Positions 13,470-27,884 of a stretch of DNA of 64,000 nt are shown here, piece after piece. Where the stretch lies: NCBI GenBank assembly GCA_963513935.1, contig OY740769.1, forward strand, positions 36,173,120 to 36,237,119. Reading direction: 5' to 3'. Source of the stretch: Aphrophora alni (Eukaryota > Arthropoda > Insecta > Hemiptera > Aphrophoridae). The position numbers were made by a program, and so were the translations under genes. Under the pieces are notes generated by a model. It was not told the DNA's origin. It did no database searches and saw only the letters and a program-made list of their open reading frames with translations. The first letter of the stretch is position 1. Every line of letters begins with the position of its first letter.

Positions 13470-16400
13470 AACTAAACACATATTGATACAAAAATGTTTT
13501 ATAACGAAAAATTACCATTATGTTTCAATTGTTGGTTCTATAGATTGAAACAAATTTATAGTAACATTACACCGTGTGACACTCAAGGTGGCCACAATTG
13601 GGATCTCGGAAACTATACTTTTTTTCGTAAAACTTTAAACTTTAAAAACTTTTTCCATTTTTACATATACGATTTAAGCTTATTGTTTACAAACTATTTA
13701 AAAATAAAATAATTTATGTAATTATTACAAAATGGAGACATTATAAAAGGATCTCGAAAAACCTGAAATTCTGAACCTGCTCTAGAATAATACGTACATT
13801 ATAAGTACTGCATTACCGTCTTTTTAATTTTAGCCATTTTTTCCCATATTGCTGCCATCTTTAATGTTTTAATCAAGATCACCATATTTTTATTACATTT
13901 GTTGGTAGAACATTATTACCAAATAGTTGTTTTTACATATGACAGTCCGTAGTTCCGTAACGGCTGCGTTTATAGAGGAATACCAATGAACAAAAGTTTT
14001 ATAAAATAATATTTTCTTTAAAAATATAATAATCGTGTCATAATTTTATATACAATACTTGAATGGTAAAAATCCATACCATACAAGAAACCTGTCTTAA
14101 AAATTGAAAGACTGGTGTTATAATTTTATTTTTAAGTGGTATTAATAAATTAGAACTTTTTTTAAATACGAAAAAATTAATAACATTTTGTATACTCATT
14201 TTTAACAAAATGTACTGTTTAATCCCAGTTGCGATAAGAAGGTGTTCTAACGAAACAATCTTTCGTTTATTGATTTACTGTATTTACCTTGTGGTAAACG
14301 TTTACTATATAATGTACACGGTTGACTCATGAAAACACTTTCTATAAACTGTTTCTTACAACTAAATAGCGAGTTGTTTATAAAATAGAAAGTCCACATT
14401 TGACATAATAATTAATTAACCACCTCACAATTTCACAACCTTCTATACTAGATTTCACCAAAATCTCTCCGAAATATAATATAAATAATATTTATTATTG
14501 AATAATGAGTGATTTAAGGCATTCCAACATCTTTATATTCCCTTGCTTTTATTTTTTACAAATTAAATTAGATTATGACGTAATATTTACATCCTTTAAT
14601 AACCTAAAGCTATTAAATTAAGAGACCATTTATCTTCTATATATATAATTAAGATTTTAGTTAAAGTACCAAGAAGTGAAAGTACTAAATATATTGTACG
14701 ACTGTAAATGAAAAACTAGTTCTCCCAACGTGTCGAGCGATGATACGGAGAGTACACATTTTAAATTATCGGTGTAATACCATCCTGAATAGATTTATCA
14801 TTGGTCGGTGACGCAAATAAATCATAATTCAAATCTAATATCGTTTGGTTTTATTTCATGGGAATTATTGCACGGATTAAAGTTTCAATAACCTAATACT
14901 CTTGATTAAGGATTTTTTTATGTACATTATGTTACCATTACAATGAATCATTTACTTTATACTTTATTGTTAGGGCTTCTTGTTGTATTATTGGATCTTT
15001 GTCACTTTGTCTCAAACGAGATCCGGAGGTTGTATGTTCTACGTTTTTATTCAACTTTATGAGGTATAATTTGTATAAAACCAAAACGAAATTATAATAG
15101 TAAAAGATGTTTGGCATCAGAGTAAATATACGCGAGAGTAAATACAAACGGGAATATACCATTGGCTTATATAAATCTTATCACGAAGTCACTTCTAGCC
15201 GACACCTCATGGATATATTAGTAACGCTTTGCCTATGAATTAAAAATCAGAAAGGGTTTTGGAAAAAGTAGAGTTCATGCTTCGAATTGAATCACTATTG
15301 TATTGATTGAGCACAAATATTAGAGATAACACTATGGATTAAATTTTAAAAATATTTATTTGAGTAACATAATGTTAAGTCACTCACAATAGATTCATGG
15401 AATATAAAATTAATGTGCAGAATAACCTACGTAACAGAGCAGATTTATTGATTTATTCCACAATAACTTACACAGCTTTAGCAATGTTACCAACCTTATC
15501 GTGTAAGTGAACGTGTTCCATTTTATACAGAGTGGGTATAAATATATCTACCATATCATAATTTATCAGCATTTTTTATGTCCTTGTATTCAAACAGATG
15601 GTGTATATTTTTACTTCGCAAATAACAAATTTGAAGGATTGATTGAGTCGTTACTATTCACACACAAATCCGTTTTCTTGAATATCGTTTGTTTTTTATC
15701 CCTGTCAAGTATATTTTATTCTTCTTTCATTGAATTTAATTCATAGCTTATGACGTATCTAAAAGCAATGATTTAAATACTATTTATGTAAAACATGTTT
15801 AAAATTTTATTTGACTTTCTATTTTTTTATCATCTATTCTTCTTCAGTTACGTAATACTACTTTGGCTTTCTGTAAAAGATATTCTCTTTTAAATCCATA
15901 AATGTTTATTTCGTTTTGTTTATTTCTTATCGTGCTTTATAAACCTTTTTTGTTCTATATGGTTCACGTTATATCATTATATACAAAAAAAATCGAAAAA
16001 ACAAAATGAAACTAAAGGTAGATTTTCCAAATATCATCACAAGAACTACTATTAGGACATACGTTATAATTAAAATTGCGATTATGTTATATCAATGACT
16101 GTTAAGATACTTATTGTTCCTTAAAGTTGAACCAATTTTCCAAATAAAATACTTTAAGTCACTTTATTTAAAGAGTTCTTTAAAATTATTATTTAATATT
16201 GGATTCATAAATATTTCGGTAATGTCATAAACAAATCCGAATTTCTTAATTTTCGATCTAATGATCTCGACCTAACAATTGTATATATTATAAATGGTAG
16301 ATTCTGTCACTTAGGAGAGATTTTGGTTTGTTAGAGATAGTGAACGAATTAGACAGTATGGTACCGCCATTTTGTTCCGTATTAAACGTTTCCTCTAATA

Positions 16401-17479
16401 GTAGAGTCATTATTGAACATCTGATTAGCAGGTTATACCTGTAGAATATAAATCATTGGGTTATACTAGAAAATGTATTATATATCTTTAAATCTTTCTA
16501 GATTTTATTGAACGTTGAGCGATTTAACCAAAATAAAAAAGTGGGGTGCAAGATAAAATAAATCTGGATGATTTATGGTGTATTTTGTGTTACTTAAAAG
16601 CCTTACTAAGGACAAGTTTAGATGATATATAGCTATCAACTTTCATTTATATATAAAACCATAGTATGAAGGCAGCTAGTGTTTAGTGTGCTGAGACAAG
16701 AGACCTAGAATTTTAATACAACTTTCAACCACATATTTACTCTATTATTTACTAAGAATGTTTAGAAGTTATACAATATTCTTAAATATTTACTTCAAAG
16801 CAAGGTAAAATTCAAATTCTGATTTCAAAAATATATAAATATTTTAACATTGCCAATGTGTGAGTGGATCTATAAATGAGTTGCTAATCCGCTATTTACA
16901 GCCCTCACATTATTGCATTACTAAATTTTCACAGTTGGTGAGATGGACTGACAGAGAGACTTTTGAAAACACTCTAAATTCGTTGATATAGGCTGAAAAA
17001 TTCAAGATCCATCCAATAAATGGATTTTTTTTTCCGAAACACAAAAATTCCATTTTTTATCATATGAAATGCAAGAAGTAGTTATCGAGTGTCTGTCCCT
17101 TGACTGTACAACTAACTAAAAGTTAAAATGTTTTACTAATATTGCATAATTTCGGAAATTGAAGATTTATAGTTTTAACTATTGAAAAATAATTTAAAAA
17201 TAAAATTTAAAAATATGTGATAATTTCTAAAGTAGTTAAACTTATCTCTAAAGTTAACTCTGTAGATTTTAAATTTAGGTTATTGGTTTGAATTAATTAA
17301 TGATATTGCGTTACGGGGAATTTATTATACAAGAAAATAAAATCAAAAACATATCGAAATAAACATATTCACACTGTCAGCAACAAATGAACAAAATATC
17401 AGGTGCAAAAATTGACAACCGTAGGAAAATATTTTAATTTTACAATATTATATATATATACATTTCTCAAAGTCATACG

Positions 17480-17482
<3 letters not shown>
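13470..17482. other. A+T-rich DNA without recognisable genes
   Basis: Nothing assignable. One minus-strand patch near 14990-15050 (peptide TSGSRLRQSDKDPIIQQEAL) has coding-like composition and is followed on that strand by a GTAAAT that could serve as a donor, but there is no second line of evidence. Confidence 0.6.
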
Positions 17483-17534
<52 letters not shown>

Positions 17535-17541
17535 TATATAT
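17483..17541. repeat. (TA)n microsatellite
   Basis: About 45 bp of pure TA followed by an ATTATATTATATA tail, close to an unrelated shorter TA run at 17446-17460. Confidence 0.95.
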
Positions 17542-20500
17542 GATTCATTTGAAAAGTCCAATGGTTGTAAAAAGAAAACAACTGTCAACACCTCAACAAT
17601 ATTACACAATTATTTTATATTTTTTCGTTATATGTCTTTTTATTTTAACTGAAACAAATTAATACCCAATAGTTCTGACGATGACAAACAATTCACAGAC
17701 GAAGATAGACGACTCTACGGTCACAACATCAGCAAAGAGTCAAGAGATATTTTGTTGTGATAACAATGCTATACATATAAGCGACATAAATTCAATTCAA
17801 CGAAATACATATTTCATGTTTTTAGATATTTGCAGTATTATTTTCATACAGTGGCAAATCATATTTTCATTTTATGTGATATTGTTTAGGGAAGATATTC
17901 TTTTAAATGTATTTATGAATATTTATCTTCTATGTTTATTATCATATCAATGTCTCACAAACGTCGTCATGAGAACGCATGATTATAAAAACGCGTACAT
18001 GAATTAATTATATTTAGGTACTTATATATCAAAGGTGAGCCTGTGTATTGTACACACAGCTCACGTACCAAAGATTAGGTACGTTATACATCAAGTAGAG
18101 TATAACTTTAAGACGTCTTTTAAAACAAGTTTCATCGGGTTATGAACCTGCCGGACGTTTGGTTCTTGGGGGTTGCTTAAATTCATATTAAAAATTGTTG
18201 TTGGATGAAATATAAATACTTTAACAAAATACGTTCCATTGTAACTGAATATTCAAATTATAATTAATCAATGATTTCCCCAATGTTTTATTTAAATGTT
18301 AATTCAATTTCGTAGAAACTTAAGTTTAACAAATCATTGAAGATTATTATAATTAGAAGTAAGAATTTGAAATATTAAGATGGTGACTCTATTCAGATTT
18401 TTTATTAGTGATGTCTCAAGTCCTTTCAGGAGGGTGCAAATTATCATTTCGGTGAATTTGGAGATCTGCAGTATAAATCTGAATATATAGTCTATAATAT
18501 TAGAGCACACACACAAAAAGCGTCAATAAAATTCGGATCTTTACATAAAAAGGGTTGAATCCAGAGTAGGTATAATTGAGGTTCATGTAGAAAATTGATG
18601 GTTCACAAATAGTTTAAATGGATCAGGTTCGGTTATGTGTACATTTCATAACACTCCAGTTGACCAACTAATTAAGTGTAAATGTGAAATCATAATGTTA
18701 CAGCATAGATGCCATTAATGAATATCTGCATTGGTCTTTGATGTTAGAAACCTTTGAAATATGTTTAATTAACTTGGCTTATAAGCCTGGTCATTAGTGT
18801 ACTGATGTGACTTCAGCAATTTATTAAAATAAATGAAAGCAATTAAGCAAATAAACTAGGGAAATGAAGAACTTTTGGTTTTTAAAGACAGCAAATATTG
18901 ACGTAATGATATAATGATATAACGAAGTGAATGGGTGCAGAAATGAGTTTTTAAAATATAAATTTGGACAATGTTCCTCTACTAGATATATCCATAAAAA
19001 AATGTACAAAGAAAACATAGAATTAGGTATTTTAAAAGATCATAGTATCTTAATAAATATATACACACTTTATGTATTTTTTAGTTTTTGTGCGATACTT
19101 TCAGTTTTTGTCTATATAATAATTTTTTTCTAGACTTATATACCATATTTTTTATAATCTAAGAATATCATAATACTTCAAGTAATATCTTTCATATAAT
19201 AAATACAAAACTTGATCAATATAGCTAAAACCTTTTTTCCTAATACAAAAAAAAATGTTGTTTTAAGATTGGTTTCGATCTTTCTTACAATATTATATAT
19301 TTTATCAACATCGTACTCTCAAAAATAACACGTTTTACTCTAAACAATACAATCATCATTTCTTAAAGAATACGACATGAATAATTCGCATTTTTTACAA
19401 GAATAAAACTACATGTAAGTATTTTTATAATCGTCCTACAAAAGTTTCGGAGGTACAACTGGAGCAGTTAAGAGACTTGCATGTTCCGTGCTTCGCGCAC
19501 AACTGTTTTTTTTTACTGCATTTCGAGATTACTAAATTTCATTATTAAAAGGTTTCACGGAACTAATATTGTATTTGAAAATACAAAACTATAAAATAAA
19601 TCCCTATAAATTAAACCGCTTTGGTATAAATAAGGGTTTTACATAACAAGAATATAAACGGGTTTACTTCTTTTTTTTATTAGTATTTATTTTCTATAGC
19701 TTATATGGATTTAGCCATGATTTATGTATTAATAAAATAAACTATTTAACGAAAAGCTGAGCAGTATGTGCCTATGTTAGAAATTAAACAAGTTACCTAT
19801 GGTAATTTAACCGGAACTAGTGAACTTCGGCGGCTGCTAAATAATTAAATTTTTATACGTACAAAACATAATTTAGTTATTCCTTGGATTGCTTAATTTA
19901 CGTTATTAATTTAGTTTCTAATATAAGCCTAGAATTGTTGGCTCTTACTGTTATATTGATAACGACAGATAACTGAATCTCTTATTATCTGTTCTTGTAT
20001 TACATTTATAGATAAAAAAGGACAATTCATCTAACAATAATATTAACATTCTTTCATTCAAAATAAACCAAAATTACCTCATAAGTAAAGCTGTGTATTG
20101 TTAGTATTTGAAAACGCGAAAGATTCATATTTTAAAATAACATTTTTTTTTTTTTTTATCATTAATTATTTTTATATAAAAAAAGTACTCATTTAAAAAC
20201 AAACCAATATTTTTATAAAACAGTTGAACGTCTGCGTTGTTTTCTACCTGTTAGATACTGTAGTTTGAGGTGAGTAATAAACCTACCGAAGGCATTTGCT
20301 TCACAAAAACATACGATAATGTCTCTCTGATGTAGAAAAGATTGAAGTCGTTAAGAGACATTAGCTGTGAATACAAGCTGTAATAACACTATTTGCTCTT
20401 TGAGTACAGCACCTTTGTTTGTGGATAATAACGTCACTGCTAATATCTTCTAATATTATTCGTAATTACAAAAGTTTATAACAAAGGTAAAGTCTCTTTT

Positions 20501-22938
20501 TCTTTTTTTTAGAATAATCTCAAACATAGGTATATCGAACTAACATGAAATAGGTTTAAAATTTATTTATTTTTTATTGGGAACAATTACGTGTTAATAG
20601 TTTTGTAGAAGAAACATATCACTCTCAAATATAATATCGTGATTACTTTCATTCTGTACATTTTCCTTGTAGTGTTTTTTTTGCGTCTGGCCATTTTATA
20701 AAACCTAAATTTAATAGCACCAAACTAGAATTGTTACAACTGTATCAAGTTCTTTCAGCTTTATATAAAATAATTAAAACAAATATTGAATCGCATTTTA
20801 AAAAATATATATATATAAACTAGAGAAGAACAGTATTATCAAAATCAATAAATGGAGTTTACGAAGGTTACTGAAAGTAAATAAGAAAATAAGTCATTAT
20901 TATTTTATTTGTTATTATTATAAAATTTAGTTTTTATTTATTCATAGAATTTTATTTCGTCATTACATTTGTTAACAATTGCAGGAAAATAAGTATCAAG
21001 ATTCACTGAAATTGTCAGTAAATATTTTAAATAAATATTATGTCAGGTAGACGATTGTTTTAAACTGTAAAGTGTAATTTGTAAACGCTTTTTTTTCAAT
21101 AGTGAAAATATAAATGTGGAAAGTACAGTTTAGTTTATAATGTCAAAGAAGTTGCAATATATCAATTCCTTGAAAGCCACACGTAGTGTGGTAGTAACAA
21201 TAGAATATAAAACACTACATTGCGGCTCATTAACTAACAACTCTAGGTGCATTTCCTATTTGTTTAAATGAACAACAAAACCAGTATCGCTATTGTCTCC
21301 CTACAGGGCTGAAAAATAACAACAAAACAATGAACTATGTTTATAATCAATGACATGTGATATCTAGTTATGCATTTATTTATATATGTTTTTTTAGTTA
21401 TTTTGTAACGTACTAGTTCTAAGTATTTTAATCTAAGTCGTGATAACGGCGATACCAATACCAAGAAAGGTCTAGCTATTAGAAATATTTACCAATCCTT
21501 CCCATAGGGAACCAATTTGGGTACCAATATGGGTACCAATTTTTACTCCCTAATTATATATCATTGCTTGTATGTTATTATATGCAATAGAGGTAGCCGT
21601 TTATATTTTACTAAAATTTGTATATGTAGCCTAAGATTTCAAACTTTAAAATTTTAAAATTACGTTTATTGTTTAAAAATGTAAAAAAATGTTTACATTT
21701 ACTTTTTTAAATTTCAACAAATCTTTGCAAAACTTCTACAAAAGCTTCACTTATAACATTTCCGACCAATTATGTTAACGTTGAACATTTTAAAATACCG
21801 GCATTGTAAAATGTTAGTGGCTACTTAGTTCTTAACTAGGACCCACATAGGTCAGTTTTTACAATGGGATATTGATAAATCCCATAGTCGAGATCAGCAA
21901 CCAGTAGATGCACAAGGGCCACAACTGTGTCATCTGCATGTAGTGTATTTTGGTTGCACATGGTGTTTCTACTTTATCATCAACTATTGAACTATACATG
22001 TATCTCATAGGCTAAGAGTTTGTGATATACAGTTTTGAAATATAAAATACTATTCTTATGATATCATAATAATGATTTTATTTCCGTCCATATGATTTAA
22101 AACAAAATCTTTATATTTTACCAAAGGAAGAAATATTTCCACCCCAATGAAAGCCTAAAAGTAAATTCCCATTAAATGATAGATTGTTTTAATAACTTGG
22201 GATTTGAAAGGAGGGAATATAAACTACTAATTTATATAGAGATATTGAAAGATTTAATTTGGATTAATGGATTTTCACTGTTTACGCATAAGAACTTAAT
22301 TAAAATATTCCAATAATATATTTATAATCTTAGAAATTCCAGCAAAAATAACTAAAATATTCAAATATTGTTTTTCATCAATAAAAATTTCTCCTCAATC
22401 TTTCTTCAAAATTATTATTAATATTACTTTAATTTTCCTACCAATATTTCTCCTGTCCTTACAATTCTATTTATGTAATATTTTGTGGATCCTGTCTTCC
22501 ACACAATCCTGTGTGTCCTCTTCAATAACATTTATTTTTACACTTCATTTTATTTCCGTTATATATATTTTGATAATTCTATATTTCTCCTTATCTAATA
22601 TTCGTTCCACAAATGTTAATATTAGTTTACTGTAAATTAAAATATAGCATTCATATGAGGTTGTATTTTATCTATTTTAATCCACAAACTAATATATGAG
22701 TAGTTTTGGAAAATGGTGCACAAGAAACGGTTACTATCAGATTCGAACTTTATATCGATCTGTGCACATCTTTATAAAATATGTACATAACAATAACTTT
22801 TTTTTATTACTTTTGTATATAAAGTATTACTTTTTAATTTGATTGTTACTTCCTTGATTCTACTGGTTTTTTCATTTGTAAATTCATAGGAATACGGTTT
22901 CTTGGTAACTTATTATTACGCAAATCTTTCTCCTACAA
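17542..22938. other. A+T-rich DNA without recognisable genes
   Basis: Contains an ATG-started frame of 108 codons (17681-18007) with a polar N-terminal third and a hydrophobic remainder. I recognise no family and its downstream composition matches the background, so it is not called as a gene. Two adjacent small hairpins lie at 18035-18083. Opposed frames at 18824-19133 overlap each other and are chance. Confidence 0.6.
18035..18083. repeat. Two adjacent small hairpins
   Basis: GTGAGCCTGTGT pairs with ACACAGCTCAC (one bulged base, loop ATTGTAC-like) at 18035-18064. It is followed at once by CGTACC...GGTACG (18064-18083) with an 8-nt loop. No known family is suggested. It is A+T-poor relative to its surroundings. 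Confidence 0.5.
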
Positions 22939-23593
22939 TTATTATTATTAAGACTGGGGAGAGTGTTTTAGAACGCCTGCTGCACTGCGACCTAATTAGA
23001 TCCTTTTGTACCCACCTCTTGTTGGACTCAGGAGAGATCTATGTCTTTGACAAAATCGATCAAACCCCTGTTTGGGTGGTTTAGTAATTGTTCTTCCGAA
23101 ATGAAGATAAATTCTAGAAATTTATGTCTCTTTAGGCATAAGGCCAGGCACTCCATGATGATGTGTTCTATGCGTTCCACCTCTTCACCACAGTACCTGC
23201 AAGTGTCATCATCCACCAGACCCATCTTACTTAAGTGATACCTGCAATGGATATGTCCTGTTAGTATACCACAGAGGAGTTCTAGCTCTCTTCTGCTTAG
23301 TTTTAGCACTACCTTCCCCTTCTTTTTATTAGGGCTAAGAAACGTCTTGGAATGTATAAGACCCGAAATGCATTCCAGGTTCTGTTGATTACTTTGTTGG
23401 CCCAGTTGGTAATAACCTCCTGGTAATCCCTAGGGCCAAAGCCATACATAGAAGATGGCCCTGTTAAGGTTTTAGATGCAGCAAGTTTAGCTTGCTCATC
23501 TGCTTCCTCATTGCCTGCTATTCCCTCATGCAAAAATAAAACGAACTTATTTCCCTGCTCACTGAAATTTAAATATACACCCATCGATAACAT
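22939..23593 (-). mobile_element. 5'-truncated non-LTR retrotransposon (RNase H-bearing, I/R1-like) tail
   Basis: The minus strand runs from a 5' truncation near 23593 through an RNase H tail and a zinc-knuckle-like segment, then a short 3' UTR ending in a (TAA)n-like run at 22939-22951 (plus-strand ATTATTATTATTA). Truncation at the 5' end is the usual fate of target-primed retrotransposition, and (TAA)n 3' ends are known in I-type elements. I could not find an obvious target-site duplication. The clade is inferred from the presence of RNase H plus a terminal CxxC...H...C module, and Jockey-, R1- or LOA-type relatives remain possible. Confidence 0.8.
23028..23593 (-). pseudogene. Retrotransposon ORF2 C-terminus (RNase H + zinc finger), frameshifted
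   Basis: The first segment (23593 to 23309) contains HEGIAGNEEADEQAK, matching the H-x-G-I-x-G-N-E-x-A-D block of retroelement RNase H that holds late active-site residues. It ends at a TAG after a run of A and G bases. The second segment, in another frame (from about 23309 to 23028), continues with LSRRELELLCGILTGH and then DDTCRYCGEEVERIEHIIMEC, a CxxC...H...C finger typical of the C-terminus of such ORF2 proteins. The two halves join in the family, so a single indel near 23309-23330 broke the gene. Reverse transcriptase and endonuclease regions are absent. Dead copy. Confidence 0.85.
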
Positions 23594-25199
23594 TTATTTT
23601 ATAATTTAAATCAAATATAAACATATTTCTAAATTAGATAGAATTAAACTTTAAATGGCGGAGTTACAACTATGCGAAATGTTTATAAGGTCATGGATAA
23701 TTCATGTTTTTATTTTTTACTTAGAAAAATGTATTATTATTTTTTAATAAATTCAATAAGTTTTGATAGAAAGTTAAGAAGCTGAAAACTTCAGACAAAG
23801 ACCACTTCCTTCCTAAATTGGTGTATATTAGTGGAATTTTATCGTAGATATATATATTATGTAATAAAAACACTATGAAATCATTATTATTCATTTATTT
23901 GAGACCACTTTACTGTTGTTAACACCTTTAATCACGGAAATAATACAAACTTCAAACGAATAATGTAAATACTTTTACATGTTTCTTTCAGACTAAATTG
24001 AATTATTTATATTCATTTTAAATCCCTCACTCCAGATTGCTCTAAGGTCTCTTTGTACTGTAATTTCTCCATCTGGTATATACAAATTTTTCTTGAAATC
24101 CCAAACACACAATACAATTAGTTCAGCACATTACCTCAAGTTCTCGACCTTTATATCGCTCCTAATGGAATACTGCCCGCATTAAACTGAGGCTGAAAGA
24201 ATGAAAACGTGACTTGCTTACAAGTAGCATCTTTAATGCTATTTTACGTAGTTTAAAACATTTAATCTTGTTTTGTGTTTATTCGTTATAATCATATGAA
24301 ATCACGCTGTGCTAAATAAATGCTTTCCTCTAAATATAATATATATTCAAATAAAACCAATTCCACTCAATATTATACAACCAAATTTTGTAAAATATAC
24401 TTTTAAGTTTTATTTTGTCCAATTCAATTTCTAAATGATAATGTATAATTTAAATAATAAACGACCAATTATGTTATTCGTAACTGAAATTTATTTTGAG
24501 TCGAAATATACCCATATTTCCAGACATGAATAGTTATAGAATTTTCTATACAGTTAATCAGTACATATTTCATATCTTAAAAAGAGTCCTGTTTTAACAT
24601 ATAATTATGAATATATATATATATGTGTATTGTGGAGTGTTTGTGATTTTGTATTATGTTTTTTGTGATCTCAAGCGAGCGATCATTTAATCTTTATCTG
24701 GTGATGGCATCACAGTCTCGAAAAGAGGTCACACAGTTTTAAAGAAGGCACATGACGAACTCTTTAAGAATTATAATTTTATTTATTAAGAAACACTTCA
24801 GTTTTTATAAAAGTGATTTCCGTTGTACACAACATGATTTAAAAATATAATAATTTCATTTGTTTAAATTTACTTGTTAATTTACTTATTTAACGAAAAT
24901 TGAATTTTTAAATTCTGTTATTCTAATAGAGTAAGATCCCACATTTTGTGTCAGCTAGAATTTACATTTTCGAGTAAAACGAAATTTTGTTATCACTCTA
25001 ACATGTGAGCCTCTTGGAATTATAAGTAAATAGTGCTTTTGAAATTGGTTTTGTGTATAAGGAGATACTTCTTCATTTTTCTTTACTGTATATAAATATG
25101 GTTACGTCTTCCATTATTTCAAAGTATAAAATATCCGTTCTATGCTTATGTTTTCAAACGTTAATTTCTCATGATTATTTCAGTGATAGCTCTTTCCAG
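23594..25199. other. A+T-rich DNA without recognisable genes
   Basis: Nothing assignable apart from short TA runs (for example 24610-24624). The start of the segmental duplication lies near its right edge. Confidence 0.6.
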
Positions 25200-27189
25200 T
25201 GATAATTGTTTTAGATTGTTACGATACTAACGACAAAATACAGTTGTTTTAAATCATTACCTTCAAATAGGTGTTGTTTCTAATAGCGTTCATAGCCTGT
25301 TTACCACAAGCAAACTATTTTTAACTGGCAAAATCAATCCCTAGAAACAACGTTGATCCTACAAAAATTGATGAATCCAAATAAAATTGTATATTTAATA
25401 TATTTTCCTATTAGCAATAATTATGAAATCTATTTTGTTTCCATTATTTCCTCATGTCTTTTCTCATGAGTATTCCAAACCTCTGCGATCACACAAATTT
25501 ATTTCCTCCGTTAAAGAAATTTCTCTAACTTATTACATAATTAAGGGACTGCGTGTAGAGATTCCTGTTCTTTGTAATTACTTAGAGCAACGCCGTTTTA
25601 AATGATCTTGAATACATAATGTTTTGAAATTATATATTCCAGTTTAAAAAGAAAACGTATATACAATTTCACACATATCTTAAATTTATTCTCAGTGCCA
25701 ATTTGAAAATTTTAAGATATTTATTTAATGAAAGCTTTTAGTATAATTTACCAATAAGTTTGAAACATGTAACAATTATTGCATGATATTTGGCAGTTTT
25801 ATATTAATATTATAAAACTGTAAGGGGAAGGAGAGTAAAATCAATGAAATGTAATTAACACAGAAATTGCGGTAAAGTTGACTTGGTAGAAGTTAGGGTT
25901 TAATTAATGCTTTCACTGTGCCTGTGTCCTATGTTCCGTGGTACAGGTGTAACGTAGCTTTGTTTTAATTAACTACCAATAGAAAACGAAATAATAATCC
26001 AATTGGACTATATTTGCTTCAATTTAGAGAGAAAATAAATTTTTCGTTTTTATATCCTTGAGAAACGAAATATTGTATTGTTCATCTGTAGGGCTCCTTA
26101 AGCTATTGGAGTACATCCTAAATACATAAATCTTGATTATACATAAGTGTAAATCACTTAATTCAGACTCTGGTAATCTGATAAAACTATCTGGCACAGT
26201 TATTTAAACAGCAACGAAAAAGATGCTTAACAGAATAATTTTAAAAAATTAGAGGATTAATGGTTTTCCTAATATTCCAAAAAATGCATTTTACAAAATA
26301 TCATACGAGATGAATTTCATAACCTTGTAATTATTTGCTTGATCTTCATTGAGTTATTATAAATTAGGGAATAACTTGATCACGCCATGGTGTAAAGCTG
26401 TATGGTGCATTAAGCTTTAGTCAGTTATAACTAGAAGTGAGTAGTGTTGTTTAAACATACTCTGCGTCTAATATGGTGCTCTAGTAACTCTATGTAGTGT
26501 TGCATACATAATATGTATATATCATTTATTTTTCCATCACTTCAAAATTAAAAATATTCAGCGCTTTCAATATAATTTAATCAATTTATAACAGTTCATA
26601 AACAGCAAAAAGGTTTAAATTTTGTTTAAAAGCCCGCTATATACATATAATTTGTGCATCGATTTAAAAAAAAATCAACTTTAAATACCTTAATTTTTCT
26701 CCAAATGTGTAGATAGTGATTTTGAATTCTAGTTTCCCGTGAAATAAAATACGATTTTCCACACAAAATATGAATGTTCGACGAAAATCTAGACGGTTAT
26801 AAAACTCTGCATAAATGCAATTCATTCATTTATTTTTAAATTTTACATAAATAAACAACGAGACTATGCCAAACAATGCCTCCTTCTGATCTTTCACACA
26901 CCAGGCCTAAACGTTATTATATAATCCCTCTACCTGTTGTTAATATAATTCATGAAAACAAAACTCACAATGATTGATTGTTACCGTTTTCGTTTTGATA
27001 TTGTTTAAATATGTTCCTAAAGATTCAGTGTGCAAGTCTCCTAATAAAATATAAAAGAAATTTACTAATCAATGCAACTAGACTTTTCTTGACAACTAAT
27101 ACGATATCTTAAGTTGCAATCAACACACAGACACATGCCAAAGATCGAATAACGAGGTTTACCCTCCGTGACTTACGAAATCAAAAACA

Positions 27190-27410
27190 AATCACTTACC
27201 GTTTTTATGAAAATGAAGACAAAGGCTGCTGTGTTAGGACCAATTAGGATAATTGATCTGGACGGAATTTTTATTTCTGGATGCATGTTTGTGTATAGTG
27301 ACAACCATTAATATGCTAGGATAAAATTGCAAAAGTAATGTATGTGTGTGATACCTGCGACTGCTGTGTAAGGTTGAAAGTGCTGGAGTAATGTTTGTGC
27401 AGGAAGTGGA
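27190..27410 (-). other. Conserved exon-like island with minus-strand splice donor
   Basis: On the minus strand this island reads as coding-like text including PNTAAFVFIFIKT, immediately followed by a consensus donor GTAAGT (intron begins at 27199). Copy 2 has PNTEAFFSIIIQT at the same point, but its donor has become GTCAAT (39206-39211). Within each copy the motif ACACAAACAT...CTAACACAGCA occurs twice, about 110 bp apart, so the island itself is an internal doublet. I cannot name a protein family. It may be an exon of an unknown minus-strand gene, with the copy-2 version decayed, or conserved non-coding sequence. Confidence 0.25.
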
Positions 27411-27884
27411 GGATAATTTTTTTACTTTTTATAAAGGAGATCTATGTTTATTTTTTGTTCATTACAATTTAATGATAATGTAGTTTTGCTGCACACAAAA
27501 TATGGATATTGGTATTCATTATATTTAGATATATTCATTGTAAAGGTTCATTTTTCTTTCTTTTTTTGTTACTCAGACGTCATATAGAAAAAGTAACTAT
27601 TGAGTTAGGTTAGAGATAATCATACAGCGAATAATGGTCATATTATAATATTTAAATGTGCAACGATATATGATAAAAAGATTTAAAATATTATATGTCA
27701 ATCTTGAAACAAAATGTTTTTAAATAATGACTATGCAAGCTGTACTAAAAACCATGTGTATTTTTTATTGAATTTGTGTATGCCAAATGTAGTTAGGGAT
27801 GTAAGAAAAAGAAACGCCGAGACCAAAGTTTAATAACAGCGTATTTTTGGAGTCAAGCAAAGTAGCGTGATTTATTTGTAGAAC

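Noticed and set aside
14938..15162. Minus-strand frame containing SRLRQSDKDPIIQQEAL as an exon
   Set aside because: Only composition and a weak GTAAAT donor support it. No acceptor, homologue or neighbouring exon was found.
17681..18007. 108-codon ATG frame with a hydrophobic second half
   Set aside because: No recognisable family, composition like the background, no promoter or splice context. A frame of this length is expected by chance somewhere in 64 kb.
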